Of a stretch of 64,000 nt of DNA, positions 1 through 8,549 are shown one piece after another; the stretch's first letter is position 1, and every line of letters starts with the position of its first letter. The translations under genes were made by a program, and so were the position numbers. The stretch is from Cydia pomonella (lineage: Eukaryota; Arthropoda; Insecta; Lepidoptera; Tortricidae): NCBI RefSeq assembly GCF_033807575.1, contig NC_084721.1:62001-126000 (forward strand), given 5' to 3'. Under the pieces are notes generated by a model. That model did no database searches. It worked only from the letters and a program-made list of their open reading frames with translations, and was not told the origin of the DNA.

Positions 1-2086
1 CGTCGTGCGCGTCAGTATAAATGTGGTAAAAAGAAATTATTTGCTGTCCCGTTTAGTAGAACTTGTTATGCACGAAATATGTTTATTAGGCGTCCCCGCA
101 GACTTTATAAAGAATGCGCACGCATCTCTCAAATATTGATGTATTTCATTGTAGTATAAGCTCATTTGTTTGTAAAGCTAATTAAACCAAGATTTATCGC
201 TTCAGAGTCGATCGATCGAGACAGTTTATCGTGTATCGCGTAAATAAGTTGTTAAAGTTCAGGTAAATTTTACATTTTGTTGATAAATTAGTAGGTACCT
301 ACATATGTAGATGCTCACACAGGGTTTGCCTTGTTTATCTGTAATCATTATAATCAATCAGAGCTCATTATTACTAAACTCAGATGTTTTATAGCAAAAC
401 AGATTAAATAAATGTTGTACTATTTAGCACCTTTAAAGTAATTAAGGAAACCGTAGGTCTATTTCGTTTGACCATTAGTTTCATAGCAATAAATAAATAA
501 ATAAATATTTTTTTATCCACTAGTGGCATAAGTATGGAGTCAATGGAGTGGAGCGCAGCCTCGGCGGTCATCATAAATATTTAATCGATGTATTGTATCG
601 AACAAGTCGATGGTTTTAAATTAATTAATTTGTGACAAGATTAATACACAGCCGCGATGGAAATATTCCATCGAGGATTAATTATTATAATGAAACTTTA
701 ACAAATAGCGATATGCAGCAGAGCTGAGTAACGAGCGAGGAATGTCGAGATCGTGATCGCAGGTTGTCGCGGGAACAAAAATAAACCGCGCCGGCGCGGG
801 TGCAGGCTCCGTCGCTCCCGTTGCAGGACATAGCAGCCGTCTCGGGCAAGCCAATACAAGGAGTGACACGGAGACCGGTCAACCTGTACTTGATGAGAGA
901 TCATACTAACAACGGTTCGTGAAGCGATAGGAAGGAGGCCGCGGCAGGCTCTCGGCCGCCAGCGTGCTCATCAGGCGCCCGCGCAGGACGGTTTAATTAA
1001 GGGGGCACGGGGAGCAGCGGGGGCTTATCTCCTTAATTCGGTGGAAACGGCTGATGGCCCGATGTCGCGCTTTCGTTTTTTGTCCACGGATTCCGGCATC
1101 CGAGCCCCTTAGTCTTTAAATTTTATCAAAATGAAAAATACAATCTCATCATTAGGCTCTAGATGTGTAGAGATCTGTATATTCGTGAGTCGCCGGGACG
1201 AGAGGGCGGAATGCAGGCCGTTCCCACACGATCGCCGACCGACTGCGCCGCACTATTTCACACTTCGCATCCGCCAATAACTAACTTCTACCGTTTTTAA
1301 TTACGAAAGAGAAGAGCCTTTTTCGCATAACATGGTATACCGTTCGGTATTGTGTTATGAATTATATGACATTGTACGAGATGATGTGAGCACAGTCTTA
1401 GATGATAGTTGATAATGATAAATAACGTTTTCCACCGAAATAACGATTTATTGATAAGATGTGATACAATTAGTGGCTTAATGAATACACTCCGCGTGCA
1501 GAACATGCCTGGGCAGTAGGAATAGGAAGGCAGTATTGTTTCTTCCTATAACACACCGGTCGGTCGTCTTTAGTATGGTATTTATTTTTACATCCCAAAA
1601 TTTGAATGGTCACGTACGGCATCGTTTCATTCCTTTTAGAACAAGCTTCTAAAAAAGTACGGCTGGAATTTAACTGCTATCGTATTAAAGTAAATTCTAA
1701 CCTAACCTTTCCTGAAAGCAGTTCGGTGGTTCTGTGAGGATAGCAGTTCAATCAAACCTAACCTAAGCCACTTAACGGCGTTTGCGGTGCGGTGTACGGG
1801 GGGTTTGAGCGGGAGGGGCTAGTAGGTTTGGCATCATTATACTTTATTTGATAATACTTATATGTTAATATGTAATTTTAGACTTTATTTTATTGGTGTT
1901 TAGTATATTTTTTTGGTAAGAGAGATCTTTTATGTATTGGTACCATTGGTATTCCCACCAAGGCATTATTTTTGGTGGTCATTATAATTTTAGCCAAATA
2001 GTACTTATGTGTTTATTCAAAATAGGATAGATAAAAAAAATAAAGGGGTCTGCAATGCGAAGTGCGCTTTAATGAAGCATTCGAGC
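1..2086. other. Unassigned non-coding DNA
   Basis: No reading frame here resembles a known protein. The sequence is AT-rich, with a short (AAAT)n run near 490-507 and a GC-richer block at about 650-1060. Short 'cctaacct' motifs near 1700-1770 are common in lepidopteran repeats, but I cannot assign them to a family. Confidence 0.5.
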
Positions 2087-2089
2087 CCT

Positions 2090-2185
2090 TTTATTTATTT
2101 ATTTACACTTTATTGTACAATTAAAGAAAAATGTACAAATGGCGAACTTAATGCCAAAGGGCATTTCAAAGCAAAAGGGTTTTTC
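2090..2185 (-). repeat. LINE-like 3' tail, antisense
   Basis: The block begins with repeated TTTATTTATTT, then a 'TTTATTGTACA' motif and 'GAACTTAATGCC'. The same order recurs at 62214-62320, and its first part at 44400-44454. Read on the minus strand it ends in (TAAA)n, like a non-LTR retrotransposon 3' end. Only the tail is present and no coding part is attached. Confidence 0.5.
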
Positions 2186-2493
2186 TTTTGTTTACAATGC
2201 GGTGTTGTGTCGGAAATCACTTCCTATGCTCACGATGATCCGCGACATTGCGCAGAAATCGCGGCAATAGCGCAGTGGGTTGGTGGGTGAAGCGGGCCGG
2301 CCGCGCCGTGGCCGGCGGGAAGTGACATAACCCCGATAAGCGCAATTATCGCGTCGACGCCTAGGGAACAGACAGCTCGCGGTGCACAATTATTGCATGA
2401 CAATGGGGCACCGCGACGACTCGTGGGATGGAATTGATTCTTTTGGTTCATATACAGAGCAAATATCTTATTTTATTGCACAATTTTATATAA

Positions 2494-2608
2494 CTACAGA
2501 CCTCCTAGCATGAGTTGCGTTCTCGCGCGCGACTCCATACATCTTGCGCGACTTCAAGTATAGACTCACGCGCGCGCGAGAACGCAACTCATGCTGGTCG
2601 GTCTGCAG
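2494..2608. repeat. Long inverted repeat (hairpin)
   Basis: Arms 2507-2531 and 2571-2595 are perfect 25-bp reverse complements with alternating CG cores. The match continues outward, with a few mismatches, to 2494 and 2608. The spacer is 39 bp. This may be a small fold-back transposon or a cruciform-forming sequence; I see no coding role. Confidence 0.75.
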
Positions 2609-3239
2609 TCAAATACTTTTATCGTGGCAAAGAACAGTGCTAGGCAGTGCAGTGGCAGTGATTTTGTGATAGTCTCGCTTTTTCTATTCGCATAGTCGAC
2701 ACTGTCTTCTCCATAGTTGTTACGAAAGCGACTCTGATCTAACATATGAACTTCCAACCACAAAGGGAAGTGTAAAACCAAGTACTTAAATGGCTTTTCC
2801 AAATTATGGCTGGACTATTATCATCTCATTAAGCGTGTCAGCGGGCGGACGAGCGGAAGCGATAGCGAGTTCCTTCCGTACCCGCCGCTGGCACCGGGGG
2901 CCTCAGTACTGTGTCAAACAATTGACATAAATGTTCTACTATTTATAAATTCTTCCTAGTAAATCTAGTCATACGTACACTCTGGGAACGAGTACTCTGA
3001 AATACTAGCAGTTTTATCTTAACCCTTAAGAGGATAATGGATATCCGCTTTTCCGTACAAACGTAGTCCTCATTTTCCTCTCTGGATATTACAGCTTTAT
3101 AGAATATATTTTTACGCAATTTGATGTATTTTAACCATAGTTATGTGCCTTCGTTTGATTATTATAAAAGTTAGGAGCTGTTAAAATTTTGCATGGAATT
3201 TGTATGCAGTAGCAGTTACTTCACTGTCCTCTTAGCTTT
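2609..3239. other. Unassigned non-coding DNA
   Basis: No gene or recognised repeat. A GC-rich patch lies at about 2835-2900; the rest is AT-rich. Confidence 0.45.
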
Positions 3240-3244
3240 AAACG

Positions 3245-3460
3245 AACCTATAAAATGTCCCACTGCCGGGTAAAGGCTTCCCCATTAGACTTCCCATCTT
3301 CCCGATTAACAGCATCCGTCCAGTTGCTGAGAAATCTGTCCAGGTCGTCCCGCCATCTCTTCTAGGCCGACCATGCCGGCGTTTACGTTGTGGCATCCAC
3401 TCCGTGTGGGTGCAAATGTCGTAGTACATGACCTGCTCAGTCCCTGTTTTGGTGCGCAAC
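3245..3460 (-). pseudogene. RTE-like LINE, C-terminal fragment
   Basis: On the minus strand the protein contains GRPRR, and after a small frameshift reads RWRDDLDRFLSNW followed by NGEAFTRQWDIL. This is the familiar end of RTE-type and related non-LTR retrotransposon polyproteins (GRPRRRWRDD ... W). A two-base shift near 3362 splits the frame, so the copy is dead. Only about 60 residues remain: the 5' part is missing, as is usual for truncated LINE insertions. The exact clade is inferred from motif style only. Confidence 0.6.
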
Positions 3461-3920
3461 GTAGTGTTTCGGATCCGGTAAATTCTTTCTTATAATATGT
3501 GTATAATTACGTCGTCTAAGAAAAAGTCTGGTACTTTTGTGTGTACTGCAAAACATTGCAAAAAGTGTGACATCTACCTAGCAGCGTGATGTGAATGTGA
3601 CACCCGCTGCGCTATTTATTCCTCAGTCGGCGGGCCGTGTCAGTACATACTACTCGACGTCGACGTCGAACGGCGACAGGCCGGGAAGTCCTGCTCCACG
3701 CGTAACGAGCGCTGCGGACACGCATGCCTAATGAGCAGGTAAATGAGCGCAGTCAATTAGTGCTACCGATGGTCGATAGCGGTAAGGCTGACGGCCCTTC
3801 CGGAGTCATCGAGCAATTAGCTGACTATCCAACAGTCGCTGCCGCACAAATCCGCGGACTAATCCCGTGTACTTACGCTAGTCAGAAGCAAGGCATAACG
3901 TAATACATATTTACTGATTA
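3461..3920. other. Unassigned non-coding DNA
   Basis: No gene recognised. It contains a short 'cgacgtcgacgtcg' palindromic run near 3656-3670 and moderately GC-rich sequence. Confidence 0.4.
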
Positions 3921-4856
3921 GGGAAAACCTAAATTATCAGACGATATCTGTGCCGTAGTGAGTGGAGACTGTAAGGATGAGCTCTGTATCAATGTCAAAA
4001 CGGTAATAATGAAGCTCTTGCACTGGTTTACTGCGAACGGTATGCAGCTCAACCTCGAAAAAACTAATATTCTTGACTTCTCATTGGCAAGTAAGACTAC
4101 AAATTCAACCCCTGTAGTAATACAAAGCAATAACGTTGAGACCGTGAGCTGCACGAGATTCGTAGGCTTTACTCTAGACGGTAGACTGCAGTGGTAGAAG
4201 CATACTAATATGCGGTGTTCCTCCGGATGAGCCGGCCAAACAACTTTTTATCGATCTAAAAATATTGACTGTGCCTTCTCTCTATGTATTCGAGGTAGGT
4301 AGGTATGTGAGAGGAAGCCCGCATGAGTTCCCGACTGCAAAGAGTCATTCTGCAAGGAGGAAACCAGGGCTGGCTATCCCCGCGCAAAGGCTTCAGAAAA
4401 CCGGTAAGTCTCTTGGTGTAATGGGTGCTAAAATTTATAATAAAATACCTGAGTCAATCAAAACCGTTTCGACAGATTGTGCCTTTGTTCGCAAGCTCGA
4501 AATTTATTGCATAAACATGGCCTACTACTCGGTAAATGAGTTCCTGGAGGATTAATATGTCCAAGTGCTCATATCGAACATCTGCATAAATGGAATTGTA
4601 ACTATTATTATTTTTATTTTTATTTTATTTTTTAATTATAAGTCGTTTCTATGATGGTAATTTGAATTAATATCTTTTGTTATTGTTTTTAATTTCTTTA
4701 TATAATTTGTTGACATTATTAATTTGTAGTTAACTGCATTTAAATGATTTATTGACATGTTTATCTAATTTTTATCATCATTTTGTTATTAATTATTATA
4801 ATGTATCTGACAGTGTATGACTAATACCAATAAAAATTCTATCTATCTATCTATCA
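3921..4856 (+). pseudogene. LINE copy 1, reverse transcriptase C-terminal part and 3'UTR
   Basis: The fragment starts at the reverse transcriptase catalytic region (LSDD, a variant of the usual YADD, near 3930). It continues with LHWFTANGMQLNLEKT and FVGFTLDGRLQW, typical of Jockey/CR1-type LINEs. A stop follows at 4195-4197 and about 80 residues are then missing. The protein resumes as VPPDEPAKQLF, ILTVPSLYVFEVG and ends YYSVNEFLED at 4555. The 3'UTR is AT-rich and ends in (ATCT)n at 4838-4856, a common LINE 3' terminus. The 5' half is absent. The clade (Jockey versus CR1) is not resolved. Confidence 0.75.
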
Positions 4857-5320
4857 TATTGATTTCCTCTGTGCTAGGTTGAACTCTGGCTATTATGCTG
4901 TGACTAGACTCAAAGGCGCCTTGTCCCAGAATAATCTACTAGCCGCCTACTACGCTTATTTTCATTCCCATCTTTCCTATGGAATCGATCTTTGGGGTTT
5001 AGCTGCAGACCGTGATCGCCCTTTTATTATTAAAAAAAAAGTCGTCCGGTATATGTACCGAGACTACCGAGTACCGCCCGACAAACCGGCAAGAGATCTT
5101 TTTATTAAATTACGTATCCTAACAGTTCCCTCGCTCTTTATATTTGAGGTAGGAAAACTAATCCGGCTGAGCAGGAAACACTTGACCACCACTACTACTA
5201 CGTGTGAGCCGTCAAGACGACCGCAGGTACTAGTGATACCTAGGCACAGGCTTGCCCACGCATCTACAACAGGTTACCGTCTGATATAAAGGATGTTATC
5301 TCAGATATTATTTTTATAAT
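4857..5320 (+). pseudogene. LINE copy 2, part 1 (C-terminal domain)
   Basis: This starts immediately after the (ATCT)n tail of copy 1. It encodes RLNSGYYAVTRLKGALSQ, YYAYFHSHLSYGIDLWG and KLRILTVPSLFIFEVGKLIR, the same family as copy 1. It supplies the segment missing from copy 1 (between the LQW motif and the VPPD motif) and then overlaps with it. The frame stops at 5287-5289, shortly before the element is interrupted by the family A insertion. The remainder resumes at 6351. Confidence 0.75.
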
Positions 5321-6350
5321 AAAAAAAGCGGCCAAGTGCGAGTCGGACTCGCGCATGAAGGGTTCCGTACCATTTGAGACGTATTAAAAAAAATCTACTT
5401 GCTAGATCTTGTTCAACATTTTACCACTTTGGACACACATTTTACCACTTTGGAAGTGTATCTCGCGCAAACTATTCAGTTTAGAAAAAAATTATGTTAG
5501 GAACCTAAATATCATTTTTGAAGACCTATCCATAGATATCCCACACGTATGGGTTTAACGATGTTTTTTTTAATTTTATGACTTATTAAAAAAAAAAATC
5601 ATACTAGATCTCGTTCAAACCAATTTTCGGTGGAAGTTTGCATGGTAATGTATATCATATATTTTTTTAGATTTTTCATTCTGTTATTTTAGAAGTTACA
5701 GGGGGGGGGGACATTTTTTCACTTTAGAAGTGTCTCTCGCGCAAACTATTCAGTTTAGATAAAAAAAAATTATTAGAAACCTAAATATCATTTTTGAAGA
5801 TCTATCCACACGTATGGGTTTGATGAAAAAAATTTTTTTTAAAATTTTATGACGTATTAAAAAAAACTACTTACTAGATCTCATTCAAACCAATTTTCGG
5901 TGGAAGTTTGCATGGTAATGTATATCATATATTTTTTTTAGATTTTTCATTCTGTTATTTTAGAAGTTATGGGGACACACACACACATTTTTTCACTTTG
6001 GAAGTGTCTCTCGCGCAAACTATTCAGTTTAGATAAAAATGATATTAGAAACCTCAATGTCATTTTTGAAGACTAATCTATAGATACCCCACACGTATGG
6101 GTTTGATGAAAAAAGATTTTTTGAGTTTCAGTTCTAAGTATGGGGAACCCCCAAAATTTATTGTTTTTATTTTTATTTTTGTGTGAACATCCTAATGCGG
6201 TTCATAGAATACATCCACTTACTAAGTTTGAACAGTATAGCTCTTATAGTTTGGGAAAAAAGTGGCTGTGACAGAATCGGACAGACAGACGGACATGACG
6301 AATCTATAAGGGTTCCGTTTTTTGCCATTTGGCTACGGAACCCTAAAAAA
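5321..6350 (+). mobile_element. Non-autonomous element family A, copy A1
   Basis: It starts AGCGGCCAAGTGCGAGTCGG and ends in a hairpin, GGGTTCCGT (6310-6318) pairing with ACGGAACCC (6335-6343), followed by CTAAAAAA. Both ends and the interior recur at 13100-13652. Ends alone recur near 30599-30807, 43768-43842 and 49547-49593. Inside, a unit of about 210-270 bp beginning 'gacgtattaaaa' is present three times (starts near 5370, 5579 and 5850). A2 has one unit. No coding frame is present. It interrupts LINE copy 2, whose sequence flanks it on both sides with A-rich junctions. The class is uncertain: the terminal hairpin and CTAA recall Helitron 3' ends but this is not proof. Confidence 0.75.
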
Positions 6351-6660
6351 CTGAAGCGTCTCCTGATCCAAAAGGCGTTTTATTCCGTTAAGGAATTCCT
6401 GCAAGGCTAATGAATGTTAAATAGAAGGCTAGTATTATTATTTGACTTCCTTAACTATTGAATATACTTTAGCCAAACGTATTGGAACGGGGTGTAGTTA
6501 TTTTACTGTCAATTTAATTTTATAATTTTTTTATCAATGTTTACTATGCTAACTATCTAATTTTATTTTTATATATTTCTGACATACCTTTTGTATACAA
6601 TAATGTATGGTAACGTATCTATGATAATGTATGGTCAATACAAATAAAGAATATGAATAT
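6351..6660 (+). pseudogene. LINE copy 2, part 2 (C-terminus and 3'UTR)
   Basis: It encodes LLIQKAFYSVKEFLQG and a stop at 6408-6410. The match is AYYSVNEFLED at the end of LINE copy 1, so this is the end of LINE copy 2 displaced by element A1. The 3'UTR is AT-rich and ends 'caaataaagaatatgaatatgaatac'-like repeats near 6640-6665. Confidence 0.7.
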
Positions 6661-6661
6661 G

Positions 6662-6805
6662 AATACCCAAGTTCTTCACAGTAGAGGAAAGGGGGATCAA
6701 AGTCCCGTCATAAATGACATTGGGTAACACCATATCCGCTAGTTTGGAGACAAAATGAGGACTGCCAATGACAATGGCTTGTGATTTTTCAGCGTTCACT
6801 TGTAA
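6662..6805 (-). pseudogene. Reverse transcriptase fragment, antisense
   Basis: The minus strand has an open 48-codon stretch starting LQVNAEKSQAIVIGSPHF and ending LIPLSSTVKNLGI. This is the 'N..K...L' and 'V.NLG' part of a Jockey/CR1-type reverse transcriptase just after the catalytic motif. It has no start codon and is shorter than 60 residues, so a simple ORF scan misses it. Flanking sequence has no further homology that I can see. Confidence 0.65.
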
Positions 6806-7216
6806 CCTTGGAGACCTTGTTGCCGACCCGACTTTTATGTGACAGAGAAGCGATTTTCTGGTAGCAATGGCTACTCCCGCACGGCCTTCATCCGCGGTTT
6901 GCTCTGCAGTACACGTATCTGCGCAACGTAAAGCGTGAGAATTCTAAACTGTACCAACCAGATCTGGAGACAAGGAGAAACGTGTCAAAGCTATTGTCAG
7001 ATTGGGCGTTGCGGTGTCGGTATCAGCCATCAGCGACGGCAGCCCACGCGCCGATACCATCGCCGAAGCCGCGCCCGCGCATTGTTTCCCGCGTGATGAC
7101 GATCATTTGACAAATCACCTGATTGCCCTCATTTGAGCGCCTATGGCCTTATCTGAAACTGAAAATAATAGGCGCTTAAGAAATATGCCTATAAAAAAAA
7201 CTATAGGCCCCATTCG
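6806..7216. other. Unassigned non-coding DNA
   Basis: No gene or recognised repeat; a mix of GC-rich (about 7010-7090) and AT-rich sequence. Confidence 0.4.
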
Positions 7217-7305
7217 AACTTTAAGATACGTCAAATACTAGGTCTAGATACGATATGGATAAAAGTGACGTTTATGTTTGAAGAACCGTCACTTTTGACA
7301 CTGAC

Positions 7306-7553
7306 TGTTAGGGTCCTGCTGGACGTAGAAATAAAAATGCGGACTGTATTAAAATAGGCTGGTTTATTCCGCCTTAATTACAGCTAAATCCCGGCCAAAC
7401 AATTATAAAAAAACTATTACGGTATTCGTCCGTTGCCGGTGGAGTATGTGAAGCCGAGTGTGTGCCGCGCGGCGCTTGCGGCTTGCCGCGATGACGTCGC
7501 GCTCTGTCCGCCGCCCGCGCGTCTCCTCCCGTGCGTATGTCCAGTACTTAACA
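7306..7553 (-). repeat. BEL/Pao LTR (248 bp)
   Basis: The ends are TGTTA and TAACA, short inverted repeats as expected for an LTR. On the minus strand it is preceded by GGGCAGCA, comparable to the GGTAGGCGGCA just before the 3' LTR of the large BEL element in this window. It sits downstream of the integrase C-terminus, so it would be the 3' LTR. Confidence 0.65.
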
Positions 7554-7586
7554 TGCTGCCCGGGTTGAAGTATGTGGAGGAAGACT

Positions 7587-7804
7587 TCAAAAATCTGGAA
7601 GGGGACAGATGTTGTTAAAGGCCCTCCGAATGGTTCCTCTCCTCGTCTTTATTTCCGCAACCCTACTGACTCCGTCGTTGCCTGGGTACAGTTGAGCTAC
7701 GCGCCCTAAAGACCACACTAGGGGTGGAAGAGCCCGGTCTTTTATTAAAACCAGCGATCCGACTTTCAGCTCCTTGTTCGAAGATTGCCACTTCAGTTTT
7801 TGCT
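7587..7804 (-). pseudogene. BEL/Pao integrase C-terminal domain fragment
   Basis: An open minus-strand stretch of about 72 codons reads KVGSLVLIKDRALPPLVWSL then GRVAQLYPGNDGVSRV and KTRRGTIRRA, ending ICPLPDF and a stop at 7587-7589. This matches the DUF5641-type domain at the end of BEL/Pao integrases, with the hallmark VLIKD...LPP..W.LGRV...PG.DG..RV. The same domain is in the large element here (VLIKDDQLPPGKWSLGRVLD). The catalytic core is missing, so the fragment is inert. There is no start codon. Confidence 0.8.
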
Positions 7805-8185
7805 GGTTTCACATACTCCACCGGCAACGGACGAATACCGTAATAGTTTTTTTATAATTGTTTGGCCGGGATTTAGCTGTAATTAAGGCGGAATAAACCA
7901 GCCTATTTTAATACAGTCCGCATTTTTATTTCTACGTCCAGCAGGACCCTAACATTGACATTAACGATCCATATCGTATCCATACCTAATATTTGACGTA
8001 TCTTAAAGTTTGTCATAATTGTATAATGTCATATTCTAGGCATAACATGGCGTAGTGTTGTCTACATAATTAACTGACAATTTGTAAAACAAATTGTACT
8101 TTGGCAGTTACATTTCAGACTGATTGATCTTGTCAAATATGTTTTAAACAAAGCTGACGATTCCTACTAAACGTATAATCACTGA

Positions 8186-8532
8186 GCGCTGGTGGCCTGG
8201 CGTTAAGAGCGTGCGACTTGCAATCCGAAGGTCGCAGGTTCAAAGTGTTCAAACCCCGGCTGGTACTAATGAGTTTTTCGGAACTTACGTACGAAATACC
8301 ATTTGATATTAACCAGTCGCTTTTCGGTGAAGGAAAATATAGCGAGGAAACCGGACCTGGGATCAGTCCGGAAGATGAAGAAGGACAGATGATTTCAGGT
8401 GAGATTTGATATTTACCTGACACTTTCGTAAAAACTAGTGCCTACGCTAATTCTTAAGATTAGTTGCCAAGCGGACTCCAGGCTCCTATGAGCCATGGCA
8501 AAATGCCGGGACAACGCGAGGAAGGAACAAGA
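8186..8532 (+). mobile_element. tRNA-derived SINE, family 1
   Basis: The head has an A-box region (GGTGGCCTGGCGTTAAGAG) and a B-box region (GGTCGCAGGTTCAAA). Then come the conserved body motifs 'cttttcggtgaagg' and 'gaggaaaccgg', and the end 'gccgggacaacgcgaggaag'. It is flanked by a perfect 17-bp target duplication, AAACGTATAATCACTGA, at 8169-8185 and 8533-8549. Other copies are at 23023-23333 (minus), 45365-45664, 53342-53645 and a decayed one at 54915-55075. It has no protein; mobilisation would depend on a LINE partner. Confidence 0.88.
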
Positions 8533-8549
8533 AAACGTATAATCACTGA

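Larger units (their letters stand above)
7306..7954 (-). mobile_element. Palindromic BEL/Pao derivative
   Basis: The insert begins TGTTAGGG and ends CCCTAACA. About 149 bp at each end are nearly perfect inverted repeats. Flanking 5-mers are CTGAC (7301-7305) and TTGAC (7955-7959), a possible target duplication with one mismatch. Between the arms lies the end of a BEL/Pao integrase on the minus strand. The left arm is part of a complete LTR (7306-7553); the right arm is a partial LTR in inverted orientation, joined directly to integrase coding sequence at about 7805. The structure is seen directly; the way it formed is not known. Confidence 0.7.
7217..8010. mobile_element. Fold-back MITE (family P), split by a BEL-derived insert
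   Basis: Outer arms near 7217-7260 and 7966-8010 are inverted repeats built on AACTTTAAGATACGTCAAATA and ATACGATATGGAT. Related fold-back sequences with the same 'cgatatgga' and 'cacttttgacactgac' blocks occur at 57418-57511 and 61400-61500. The two halves are separated by the palindromic insert at 7306-7954. It has no coding capacity. Confidence 0.65.

Noticed and set aside
8186..8260. Possible tRNA gene
   Set aside because: The A-box and B-box are those of a SINE head; no cloverleaf or CCA-end structure follows, and the SINE body continues.
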